NCBI RefSeq assembly: GCF_000264905.1
Contig: NW_006763132.1
Location: forward strand, 749,755 to 813,754
DNA: 64,000 bases
Source of the DNA: Stereum hirsutum FP-91666 SS1
Taxonomy: Eukaryota; Basidiomycota; Agaricomycetes; Russulales; Stereaceae
Direction: 5' to 3'
A program made the translations under genes and the position numbers. Below, one piece after another: positions 22,494 to 33,889 of the stretch (the first letter of the stretch is position 1; every line of letters starts with the position of its first letter). Under the pieces are notes generated by a model. The model searched no databases and was not told the origin of the DNA. It saw nothing but the letters and a program-made list of their open reading frames with translations.

Positions 22494-23420
22494 GGTACTA
22501 TTAAAGTAACTTTTTGGGTGCTTTTTCCCCGCCAAAAAAAGATGCGACCGGTGCTTTAGCTTTTTCCCACGCTTCACGAAAGTAACTTTGCTTGCTTTGG
22601 GTGTACTTCGCACCCTGTACACATCCATTGTCTCGTCAATGCACCACAATTATTGCGAGTGTTGTTTCACTTTTGACGTCGGAGGCGGTGCCAGCCTTCA
22701 CCGTTCTTGGTGATCAGCTGCCGGATATTGTATCGACTGTAGTTTGTTCGTGCCAGTTGCGCACCGATCACCACACCGCCGTCCTGTGGCCAACAAGGAC
22801 GTCGTTCAACACTGTCGGCTTTTTATTGCTGATGTGGCTTCCTTCCATACAGGGTGTATTCCCTGAAACAGCGCTGAGATCGAGTAAGTCCGTATGTGAT
22901 ATGGGCAGTTACTCCAGTTAATAGGTCGGCGCCGTCGTCGTCATCGCTGTCATACTCGGCACCTCGACCACTTTGAAGATACAATGCTAATGTGTATTCT
23001 GGGAGTCCACTGAAGGAAGTGGCCGAGAGGTTCGCAGACACGATGCCCATATGTGAGACACTTAAAGGAGATGCATAAGGTAGACTTAAGAAAAGTTGGC
23101 GAAAAGCAAGAATGTGAACATTTATGTCACGTGCAAGGTCGACAGCGATGACGACGGCTTTGAGAGGCCATACGCTACTAGAATAATAGTCAAAAATATA
23201 AACATAATACCCCTGTAGTATACGACTCGGGTGATCCTTACTTCGATGTCTTTCTAGAGAGAGAAGGTCACAAACGACATCGAAGTCATCAAAGCAAGGA
23301 AGCCTTCCGATCTAGCTTTTTGTGCCAAAGCTAGCTTTAAAAGCTAACTTCGGCACAAAAGCTAGGAAAAGTTAACTTTGTAGGGAAAAAGCAACCAAAA
23401 AAGTTACTTTCATAGTAACC
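22494..23420. mobile_element. 927-bp non-autonomous DNA transposon with 10-bp TSD (MULE-like?)
   Basis: The direct repeat CTCCGTCCCG sits immediately outside both ends (22484-22493 and 23421-23430). The element begins GGTACTATTAAAGTAAC and its reverse complement begins GGTTACTATGAAAGTAAC. Imperfect terminal inverted repeats continue to ...GCTTTTTCCC, about 38 bases. The inner ends carry further copies of the AAAGTAACTTT motif and a strong hairpin around 23310-23370 (CTAGCTTTTTGTGCC / GGCACAAAAGCTAG). No transposase frame is present. Terminal GG and a 9-11 bp duplication fit Mutator-like elements, but assignment needs related copies. Confidence 0.82.
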
Positions 23421-23430
23421 CTCCGTCCCG

Positions 23431-25346
23431 TGTCAAGGGACTACTATGCGGACCATGAGACAAGCTCCAAGTTTTATGAAAACACAAACAGCGTGCAATC
23501 GTGAGGGTCGATAATCGTACAGCGTCAATACAATGTACATGGCAGACAACAGACATAATGCGGCAATACAAATACAGATGAGACAGCGCAACGGACCATT
23601 GACACAAGGACACCAACCGAAAAATGCAACGCAAAGAACTTGATTTACCTCTTTGCCAGCTTTGAGTCGTATATTCACAGCCTCCTCGCTTGACTTCTTC
23701 GTGTGGTCAATTGTGTGTGGACTTACTCCGGGTTCGTGGTTGGCGGATTTTGCGCTTCAGTAGCATACACATTTTTTGCAAGGTCCGGTAAATCTTCTGA
23801 CGGGTGCCACCCCCTTTCATCGACTTGCGAGCGAAGGAAAACCAAAGTCGGATCGGGGGAGGGGAAGGTAGGTGCGGGAGACAAGGAATCGCATCTTGTC
23901 AGGTCAGTGCCCGAGAGGGGAAATCGGTCACTCGACAGAACTGATACAGAGCGTACAGATATGCGTAGCAGAAGACGGTCCATGGGAAGAGAAAGGGGAT
24001 GTCGTTGGGGATCTGTCAATGAGAAAGGGGACGTCGATGGCGCGCCACTGTGCACGTGAAAGGGGTTGAAGGTCACTTCAAGAGGGGTTGGAAACTACTT
24101 TCTACTCATGGAACGGGTTGCTCGGGGTGAAACCCGCGCGTGAGTGAATGCGGGTGAGACGATAAATACGAAAGAAACATGTAATAAATCGATTTTGGTC
24201 TGCCCTAAAGTTCACCGCCACACTGGATGCATGGCAGCGCTTCCACGGCGATTCTGGCCGCGCCGCCTCGCAGCTTCCGCTTCAACCACGATGATGAGCG
24301 ACATTTTGTGCATTTGCAAGCAGACGCCTTGACGTCGTTGTGACCAGTACGCCCCCCTTTTCCTTGTGCACTTAATACAACTGATATACGTTGTAGTTGT
24401 ACTATAGGCTAAATCTCTCCGTGTTCGAGCAGTCGTCTTCATGTAGACCCTCGACGCCACCACTCTAGTTTGTCCCATCATCTATCTAGTAGTTGAGCCA
24501 TCGTGTTGCTATACCCACCTTCGTAGATAACGTAGCTCGATGTGAGCTCGCGCAGGAAGGTTGATGTGGAAGCGCTTATATGTAGGAATGCAGAATGTTT
24601 GCGTCATGTTCCCCCTCTCTTGCTTCAATTTCGTTTTGGAGAGGTTTGGGGTGATATTTTGTGACAACCGCGACATCATCGCCAAATAGACTTCCGAGAT
24701 CCAAATGCTCTATTCGCAGATGAGCGGACTTTCTGATGCGTTGGAGAGCGCGAAGGAGGATGCTGCTGCGAGTGGGGAGAGTCAGAGTCAAAGGTTTGAC
24801 CAGGTGCGTTTCTTTGATCGCTTTTGCTTTTTCGTCTTCCTATCTTTCATTTCTCGGTGTCCCTCACGGCGTCAGCCATGTTGAGTGTTTCAACTATGCG
24901 ATCAGCTCTGTGCGGTACGGAGCTTCCAGTTTTTCGTGTGTATCTTGAGTCTCCCTGCCTCTGTGATTGACCTTGATCTACCAAAGCATGCTTGAATCAA
25001 CGGATGTGCCAGATGCAAGATGTTAATATGGTGTTCGACCCTTACTTTTCAGGGTCGCTTTCTTCTTTCTTTCCCCAGAGTAGTCAGATTTGTACATAGG
25101 TTCCAGTGTGTACCATGGCCTCGTTCTATGAATAGAAAATGCAACTGAAGGCCCATATACATTTGAATGTGTGCGGCAAGGCCTCCTGCATAAGTGAGTG
25201 ACATTTACTGTATGGAGAGGTTGATTTCCGCTCAGGATGATGTGAGTGAATTCAGCAATATAAAGGGTGAGTCTCAATCTCCTTCCTCTATGCTGTGCGA
25301 AAGCTGAAATGCACCACACACAGGTGAACTTTCTCCCAGCAAGCGA
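23431..25346. other. Intergenic, no gene recognised
   Basis: About 1.9 kb between the transposon and a reverse-transcriptase fragment. Open frames here are short and look random on both strands. No homology is recognised. Confidence 0.45.
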
Positions 25347-25994
25347 TTGAATGGAATTAGGTTTACAAGGTTTGCTTTGGTTGACCTTATCCAAGTGCAC
25401 AGTATGCACGATTGGGCAGAACGGCACGGCGTTCTCCCTCGGGCTGCCTCGCAAAACGGCTTCCGAGAAGGCTACCGCACGAACAACAATGTATTCGTTC
25501 TAAGGTACATGATCAAACGGGCCCGTGCGAGTGGTCGTTCGCTCTTTGTTACCTTTGTGGACATCAGCAACGCTTTCCCATCGACCGATTAGGATACCCT
25601 GTGGTTCCGTCTCCACGACTCGGACATGGGGGTATCTGGATGTATATCTGACTGGCTTCGCATGCTGTACGCTAGGATGTCGTACATGGTCAAACTCAGC
25701 GATGTCACCTCGCCAGAGTTCAAGGCGTTTGCGGGCGTCCTGATTGGTGACCCAGCATCCCCCACGCTATGGAATCTGTACATGGTGGACTTCTGTCTCG
25801 TGTCAGGCAATGACGACCCGCTTCTGTCTGGCATACGCATGTCTCATCTCGAGCATGCAGACGATGCATTCCTCACGTCCTACACCGCGCTTAGGCTGCA
25901 GGTGCATCTTAATACCTTCTATTCTTGGTGTAATACCAAGTTCCTGACTGTGAACGCCCTAAAATCATTACGCACTCTCCTTGCACTTTCTTAG
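25347..25994 (+). pseudogene. LINE-type reverse transcriptase fragment, broken
   Basis: One reading frame over about 215 codons encodes part of a non-LTR retrotransposon reverse transcriptase. It shows GFREGYRTNNNVFVLR, then FVTFVDISNAFPSTD (finger/palm block with the first catalytic Asp), ISDWLRMLYARMSYMVKL, GVLIGDPASPTLWN, and HLEHADD in the place of the usual (F/Y)xDD catalytic box. An in-frame TAG at 25590-25592 interrupts it, the upstream endonuclease and N-terminal parts are absent, and the frame ends shortly after the thumb. It is a dead 5'- and 3'-truncated copy. Such fragments are common in Agaricomycetes. Confidence 0.87.
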
Positions 25995-26102
25995 GCAGCC
26001 TTCACAAGAGCTTTCGTCTCTCAGGGTCGACTGAGCTCTTGCAGCAACATGGTATCGGCGATCAGCTTCCTTCTGTGTTCACTCTCCTTTCTTCTCTTCT
26101 GC

Positions 26103-26247
26103 TGTTGGGCACTCCGTCAATAATGGATCGGGCTCGCAGATCGGTCTCAGTCTGCTTTCGCTCTGGCATCGGCGTTTAGCGTCCCTCTGGGTTCGCTTTC
26201 CTGTTAGATTCTTCGCCAACAATGGATCGGGGCTCGTAGATCTCCCC
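26103..26247 (+). repeat. Short direct repeat pair
   Basis: AATGGATCGGGCTCGCAGATC near 26121-26141 recurs as AATGGATCGGGGCTCGTAGATC near 26220-26241, each preceded by a similar CTTC/TCGCCAACA context. It is a degenerate tandem duplication of about 100 bases of unknown origin, just downstream of the reverse-transcriptase remnant. Confidence 0.5.
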
Positions 26248-26625
26248 TCTTCAAGCTGCGTGCTGTTGATTAGATTCACCGCGAGCTAGATTGAAGGCCT
26301 CAGAGAGTAGTCGGTCTAGCGTAATAAGGAGCCCATCGCAGTTGGGTTCGCCGAGACTTGTGGAGCGACAAGGATATAAAGTAGCGGGTGACACCCTGGC
26401 GGGCGCCCTAGTAAGTACTAGTAGTATCCGCCACCGCGGTCGAAGCATGCCTACAGCTTAGGAAATCACTTTTTCTCCCGTCAATGAAACTCTCCTCGTG
26501 CAGGCTGCTCATAGGGGACTTCCCGGTGAATGCACGCAAAATATATATTCAAAATGACGGTCAGTCATCAGCTACACCCAATCCGAATCTCGCTCATCAA
26601 CCATATATTCTAGACATAGCATTTA

Positions 26626-29600
26626 TTAGCCACCAAAATGTACAAACGGTACCCACTTCACGAAGGCGTTTTCGCCAACTTCCTTCCTGAGGCACTCTAT
26701 CGCATGATGCAATGCGTATGCCGCCTTCCCTTGGATCATCCCAGTGTCCTTCAGAAGATAGGTGTATACCTCTTTCGCAACTAAAGGTGCATCTGTGTCA
26801 TGTATAGACCACATCGTCGCAAATACGGATTGAAATCCAGCCATAAGCATCCCGGCAGCAAGATGTATCGCCTCCTCCGGACGCTCCTCGTCTCCTGTGG
26901 CGGTCTGACATGCAGACAAAAACGCTATCTCTGCAGATTTGAAGGATCTACTCATGATCTCCCTCAAGCTAAGTGGACCGTCGTGCAGAATAAAAGCGCT
27001 TTTAGTCGGATCCCCAGAATGCTGTACGCCGTGACAAGCGAAGTGACACCACTGACAGACAGCCATCCCATCGAGAACTGACGCGACTGTAGCCTGGTCA
27101 TCGTCGAGCCAAGAAACCTCTAGGTCTCCCACGCAGCTCTGTATCTCTCGAATCTCGTACTTCGTTCCAGGGAGTGCACGGTAATTTGGGGTGTTGGGCT
27201 GTGATACAGCCAGCATATGTGGTGCTGAATGTGTGGCCGTGTCGGATGGTTTGGCTCCAAGAACAGCAGTCAAGGTCGTTGTATAAGAGGATACGATATA
27301 CTGAAAGGCCTTTGGCTGCGAGTGGTGCTGGGTGCCGTAGAGCCCGGCGGCATGAAGGGGCAAGAAGGTCAGCGGGCCTGTGGCACACCAGGTGATGTGC
27401 GGAAGAGACCCTGCCAGTGGAGTCTAACGCACAGGAAGGTCAGCCATATTTCAAGACATGAGTAACCTGAACGTACCATATATTCGAGAGAGGAAAGTAC
27501 GGGATGTACTACTCCTATCCACAAGGCCTGCAATACATCACGAAGTTGTTCATTCGGCATGTACAAGGGTACATCAGCGCGATCAATGCGATCTCGAATG
27601 CTGGCCTCTGCAAGGGAATCGAGCAAGTCCATGCGTAAACCCTTGACTTCTTCATATGTAAAGGTATCCGGAAGCTTGGTATGAAGGACTGGGGAGGTGT
27701 GGTCTCGGAGAATGAGGGCGTCACAGCGGGATTCGTGAACATTCACGACTGCCACTGGTCCCGAATCTGTCGCATGGATAAGTTCCGAAATTCGTTTTGG
27801 CAGGAGAAATCTCTCGAATTTTGGAATCTGGCGAACCTCACCGAGCAGCTGGTCGTACTTCTCCGCCAGCCGGCGGTGCATCTGAGCCTCGTCTTCAGCA
27901 GATGGTCTAGTAGGATCGGAACCCTCGTATGCAGAACGAAATGCCGTTCCTGCAAGCTCTAATTGCCGAGAAACCTGCATCAATTCGTCCGCGAGACTTG
28001 CATGCCCTGAGGCTTTTAGTTCGTCCATAGGAGCACGCAGACTAAGAATCTGACCCCAGACAATGGACCTTCCCTGCTCCAACCATTCAAGGGCAATATC
28101 ATACCGCCCCAAATCAATTGCAGCAGCTGCTGCACTGTTGACTGCATCCCCGATAGAAATAGTGTTCTCGTAACGAAGATATATATCCAATCCCAGCCAA
28201 ACAATACGAGGGACAACATCCATGACGATTGCATGAGCCTCAAGCAGCTGTTGACCGTGTTGTCTAAGGTAGCACTGGGCCCAATTTCGTGCAGATTTCA
28301 GCAAGACAGAGGGAGGAGCGGAGCCTGATTTCGCACTTATGCGATACATCCTGGTTGCATTCTCGAGATCATGACCATCCTGTGATCGCTCATATCGACT
28401 AATGAATGAGCTGGCGAGGTTACTGAGATGTGAAGGCTTATCTGCATGTCCGTCCGGTGTTGAATGGATAGCTCGTTTTTGGACAGCGATGGCTTCATCA
28501 ACATCACGAAGGTCACCATACCGTTCGAAACGCCGAAGGAGTGAACTTCCGAGGTTGTTGAGACATGAATGTTTCGCTGCATGTCCGTCTGGTGTCAGTT
28601 CAACGGCCTGATTTTGAGCCCTGATAGCCTCGTCAACGTCAGAACGGTTACCCGAGCACTTGAAGCGACGAAGAAATGCAGTCCCGAGGTCGTTGAGACG
28701 TAAAGCTTTCTCCCCATGTTCGTTTGGTGTAAGCGCAAGAGCCTGCCCGTGAGCACTAATGGCCTCATGTACGTCACTGATGCTACCCAATCGCTCGAAT
28801 CGGCAAAGAAAGGAGCCACCAAGGTTGTTAAGATATAAAGGCTTTTGTGCATGTCCCTCCGGTGTCAGTTCAACAGCTCGTCGTCGAAAATAGATGGCCT
28901 CGTTGATATCAGATGTATCACCCAAACGCTCGAATCGACGAAGCAATGATCCCCCAAGATTGCTGAGGTATAGGGGCATTTGTGCATGTCCTTCCTCCGT
29001 CATTTCAACCGCCTGCTTGTGGGCACTGATGGCCTGATCGATATCGTGGAGATTTCCCAGATGCTTGAAGCGGCCAAGAAGTGAGCCTCCGAGGTTGTTC
29101 AGACGTGAAGGTAAATATGTATGTCCGGCCGGTGTCATTCCAACGGCCTGCTTTTGGATATCGATGGCCCTATCTACATCAGAAAGGTCACCAGCGCGCT
29201 CGAAACGTCGGAGGAATGAGCCTCCGAGATTGATGAGATAGAAAGCCTTTCTCGGATGTCCATCCGGAAGGAGCGCAAAAGCATTCTCCTGGGCAGTAAT
29301 GGCCTCATCCAAATCATTCATGTTCCCCAATCGCTCGAACCGACGGAGGAACGAGTTACCAAGATTGATGAGATATCCAAGTTTACTCGTATGTTCGGTC
29401 GGTGCCATTATGACAGCGCGCTTGATCAGATTGATACTCTCATCGATGTCTCCGAGGTTTCCCGACCGTTTGAATCGGATGGCGAGTGTAATTCCTAAGC
29501 CGTTGAGATACACGGGCCTCCTCGCATGATCATCTGGTGTCAGCTCAACAGCTTGCTTATAGGCACTGATGGCCTCATCAACATCAGACAGTTTACCCAG

Positions 29601-30546
29601 GCGCTCATATCGAAGAAACAATGCCCATGCGTGATTGTTGAGATATGGAGGCCTAAGTGCATGTCCGCTCGGAAATAGTTCAAGGGCCCGCTTTTGGGCA
29701 ACAATGGCTTGATCAAGATCACGGACGTCGCCCAGCCGCTTGAAGCGACTAAGGAATGAGTTTCCTAGGCTGCCGAGACATGAAGGCAACCTTGCGGCAT
29801 GTTCCACAGATATCAGCTCCACAGCCCGTTTGTGAGCCATAATAGCCTCTTCGACATCATGGACGTCGCCGAGGTGCTCATATCGACGGAGGAGTGAGTT
29901 TCCCAGGCTATTGAAACATAATGGCATATCTGAATGACCGCCCGTCGTCAGTTCAACCGCCCGTCTTTGGTTGCTGATTGCATCCTCGATATCACGAACA
30001 TTGCCAGAGTGCTCAAATCGACGACAAAATGAAGCGCCGAGATTGCGAAGACGGATAGGCCTGATGGCATTGCCTTCAGGAGTCAGTCTAAGAGCCTCCT
30101 GATGAGCCTCGATGGCCTCGTCGACATCAGTGACCTTTCCTAAACGCTCGTATCGATGACAGAGGTAGGTGCCTAAGAGTCCTAAGCACTGTGCTTTTCT
30201 GTCGGAGTCGGTTGAGCATACTGCTTTCGCAGCTTGGATGTGCCGGAGAGCCTCGTCTATGTCGACAGTATTGTGCAGATTGGTGAACCTATCTTCTAGC
30301 AAACCTGCAAGTTCGACTGTGACGGAGTAATAAAGTGGATGTGATGCGGGTACAGTTTGTTGCTCGTTGAGAAGTTTGCTGATCTTTTCGTTCAGAGCTC
30401 CCAACTACAACCAAGGTAGTGTTCAGCACGTCGGGAGAAGACACCAACTGTAACAGGCTTATTAGTAGACGGACCTCTGCGTCATGGTGCCGGCTCATGC
30501 CCACTTCGGTACGACTCTTCAAGATCGAAAATAAGATCAAAATCAT
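26626..30546 (-). CDS. TPR-CHAT protein (tetratricopeptide repeats with C-terminal CHAT caspase-like protease domain)
   Basis: Three exons (30546-30475, 30404-27477, 27423-26626) give 1265 residues in frame; introns are 70 and 53 nt. Residues about 55-720 hold 14 consecutive TPR-like repeats with a 47-residue period (consensus LNNLGxSLLRRFERLGDxxDxDEAIxAxxxAVEL). After an alpha-helical linker the C-terminal 265 residues form a CHAT domain. It includes ITWCATGPLTFLPLHAAGLYG, the His of HFACHG (about His1131), the Cys of FLSACQTATGDEE (about Cys1172), and HLAAGMLMAGFQSVFATMW. His and Cys of the clan CD dyad are intact, so it is likely an active or activatable cysteine protease, with the TPR part as sensor or partner-binding platform. 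The start is uncertain: in-frame ATGs are at 30546 and 30498, and an out-of-frame ATG at 30676 opens a 64-codon frame. Such genes are numerous in mushroom genomes; in bacteria TPR-CHAT proteins act in abortive-infection systems. Confidence 0.9.
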
Positions 30547-31438
30547 GGTTCAAAAGATACTGATTGATTCCGCTCACCAGAGTCGGGGTTGCTACTACAC
30601 TTTCAGGTGGAGTAGGTACGGGATCGGCGTTCGGGGCTCCAGGGCTGCGCTGCGGTATGTCTACCTCGCTGGACATCTACTTCCAGTAGAGCTAGATATA
30701 GTATATCATATGAGTTACCGGACATAACGATGAGTGGACAAGAAAACAGTGAACAGTAGGCTGACCCGTGCCGTTGTCCAGGGAAACTCAAGGGAGAGGT
30801 AGGTGAGCGAAGAAAAGCGGAGGGAAGGCGTATATAATACTGTACTTTTACGACCAACCGTTCGTCACGCGTCACCGCCAGGAATTCGGATGGAAGATGA
30901 GCTCCGATTAGAAATGAGGTTCATCGGTCAACCCCAACCCTAGAAATTTCCTAATCGGGCGAACAGTTAGTCGAAAAAACCACAGTAAGCTGAATGGGTG
31001 CTGGCAGACTCCAGTCTCCGAGTCTCCTATCAAACGGGTACACGCAAATTTCAACCCTATGATCAAAATATTAATAGAGTAATCGATAGAATGGAAGAAT
31101 CACTGTCCATCGACTCCATGCCAGTGTTCGCCCTGCATTTGTACTACTGTACTATTTCCACCTGGGAGTCACGAGTATTGAGGCAAGTTAGGCTTTGTGA
31201 TGGGTGCCCAATCACAATGCATCAGGAAAAACACCCCTTCCTAAACTCTGCCTAAATCGGAAGTCGCGTCGCGGCGGTGGCGCTCGCCTAGGAGCTGCCT
31301 AAAGCTGCCTATACTGTAGGCCCGGGGTCACCTCGAATGCGACTCCCGAGGTCGCTGTGTGTATTTTAGAGATCTCTGACTGTTTGTTGATAAAACAGTT
31401 GCATATATGAATACCTTGGGATATTCATGGCAGTATTA
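30547..31438. other. Upstream region of the TPR-CHAT gene
   Basis: Probably holds the TPR-CHAT promoter and possibly a further 5' exon (the 64-codon frame from the ATG at 30676). Beyond 30900 no feature is supported. A G/C-rich block lies near 31265-31330. Confidence 0.45.
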
Positions 31439-33889
31439 TTATATTAGTGGTCTACTGTACATACTCATACTAATTACATCGGGAAGAATACAGAAGTCCG
31501 TGGATGAAAAGTCAACAGCATAACAAAAGATACTGCAGCCTGAAGCGAACGCGCGATAGCAACGGCCATGCCATAGTGCCCAGAATAGACCGTGAACCAG
31601 ACGGCAGGAGGTTTGCACACGTGGAACAAAGCTGTCCACGAAAACACGTACCCCGCCCAGTCTGCCGAAGTATACGTCGTGCAGCCTGCTGTCCTCCAAT
31701 ACCTTCGCCAAGTCTCTCCTGGCCATATTTCTCAGTTTCCTCAGCGCCACCCTGCACGCATCCCTCCGTTCCCTCATCCCCTTGGGAAACCGCTCGCACT
31801 CGAACGCTAGGACGTGAGCTGCGGTTCGAAACGGCCTAGTGTATCTGGGGCATATCTGCTCGAGCGGTACTCGCCCTATTACGAAGTAAAATCCAGCAAC
31901 AATGACATGGTAGGAAAAAAGAGAACAGTACGCACATTGCGACACAGGCGCAGAACTCGACGATCTCCGGTTCGGAAGGGCCTGGTCAGTGTGTTTATGT
32001 CTGTGCATGCGATCGCGATCGCGACGGCTTGCGAAGACGAGGCGGAGCCCAGAGCCGACGGCGGGGTTTCAGAGATGGGAGTGGGTTGCTCGAGGGACAA
32101 GGTGAGCTACACTTGTTTGATGGTGCCGACGTGCGCTCCTTCTCGGCGGCGCGCTAGATAATGTTGCTCGAGTGTGGACATCTGAAGTCGGGAGCGTCGA
32201 GCTCTTCGATGCTCCTCACCACACCAACGACCGATACTCCCTGTCGACCTTCCTCGACGGCTGCCATCCCGCGCATCACCTTGTCCCCCCAAATTCGGAT
32301 TCTCGAACCTCTTCAGCATAGGCAGGGCATACCAATGATCATGATGCCCGCCCCGAGCCCATACCGCCTCATCAACATTACCCCGCTCTCCTCCAGCGCC
32401 CCAAGCATGACCTCACACACCCTCTTATCCCTAACCGCCGCGTCGGTGGTGGAGTACGAGGGGAGGAAACCGAGGTAGGCGGTGCACACGTGACCGGCGT
32501 TGAGCGGGAGAACTTGCGCTCGAGGCAACCGGAGAGGTTGGAGGTGGATTTGAGAATGGAGATGTGCACGGTGAGAGGGATTGGTTGGTGTGAGCGTTGG
32601 TCGATGGTCCATTCGTAATAGACTTCGACACGGACGCCGAGGGGCGTTTGGATTTGCGGTCGAGGTTGGGTGCCAGAGGTGGGAGGGCGACGGGTAGCGT
32701 GGGCGAGGAGAAAGGGTGGCTGACAGGGGGTCGGTATCAAGGGTTTAGGAGCGATGGGAAGGGAGGACGGTCGATACGCTCACCTACCCTCCTCCTTGTT
32801 GAGCTTGTCACTCACGTGTTCCGGTTTCGAAACACCCTTCTGTTCGTGCTTGGACTTGGCATTGCCGGTGTCGATGATGAGGTCCTGGAGGTGCCAGAAG
32901 CGCCAGTTAAGGTCCTAGCCCCGCTCGAGTTAGCCAGCGACTTTGATGCAGACCTGGCACCGATGACGACACGAGGAAAAAGGTCGGAACAAAGAAGAAA
33001 GAAACAAGGAAGGAAAAGAGAGGACGTACCTTCCATGCCTTGGTCAGGAGTTGGTGTTGCGGAGGTTGGAGAAGGCTATGAAGGACTTGTTGCCCCGAAA
33101 AGGTTGAGGGATGAGCTGGAAGGTGAGGAGGGCCAACGTCCTTCGTGAGCGGGCTGAGGAGGCAGAGGCCGGAAGAGGACATACTCGAAGTGGAGAGGTG
33201 CTCCCCTGTGAGACATCAGCAAGTTGTACGGAACAGAAAACAGGGATGAGATATGCAACGAAAGGGAATGAACGTACGAGTGTTTTACACAGCAGCCGGC
33301 GTCCCGAAGCCATGCAGTCCGGCCTTTGCAGCCAGGACCTCAGCAATCGGCTCGCTTTCCGACTCCGAGTCTTGACGTGACGGTTCGGTAAATACGTCGG
33401 GTCCGCCAACTGTGATATCGCAATCGGGGTTGCCGTTGATGATGCGGGCGGAAATCGGATTGGGTGCAGGTGGGTCGGTGGCGGCGAAGTTAACAATGAC
33501 AAAGGCTAAGCCACCAGTAACGCAGCTGGCTATTCTATCTCATTGGGAGAAAAATGAGGTAGCAGAGGTCGATGAGGTGCTGATGCGGAGAGGCGGTGGT
33601 GGATGAGGTCGAAAGGGCGATTATCCTCCTCCACGGCGGCTGTACCTCCCGTCCGACCTTCCTCCATTGCCATACCTATGGCACTCGCACGGCTGTTGTT
33701 CAGGTAGTTCGCGTGCGCAAGGTAGGTCGAGTGGGAGACGAAGAACAAGAGTTGCAGGGCGCGTCGTCGCCACAACCTCGCGCCACGGGTTTGTTTGGTC
33801 GTGTTTGGCCAATGTTGACTTTCGCGTCGAGTCGCGACTTGTGCCCTAGTCTTGTCCAATTTGGGAGGTTTTGGCGGGGTGACCCCCAA
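31439..33889 (-). other. Possible multi-exon or decayed gene of unknown function
   Basis: Several - strand segments have protein-like composition, for example around 31860-31560 (FECERFPKGMRERRDACR, LRKLRNMARRDLAKVLEDSR), 32630-32330 (VEVYYEWTIDQRSHQPIPLT, VCTAYLGFLPSYSTTDAAVR) and 33480-33300 (ARIINGNPDCDITVGGPDVF). Some are bounded by plausible splice sites. I could not join them into one frame and recognise no family. It may be a real fungal-specific gene, a decayed one, or two genes. Confidence 0.3.

Noticed and set aside
30482..30676. 64-codon frame starting MSSEVDIPQ upstream of TPR-CHAT
   Set aside because: It is in a different frame and no GT...AG pair links it to the TPR exon. It may be leader sequence; I kept the in-frame ATG at 30546 instead.
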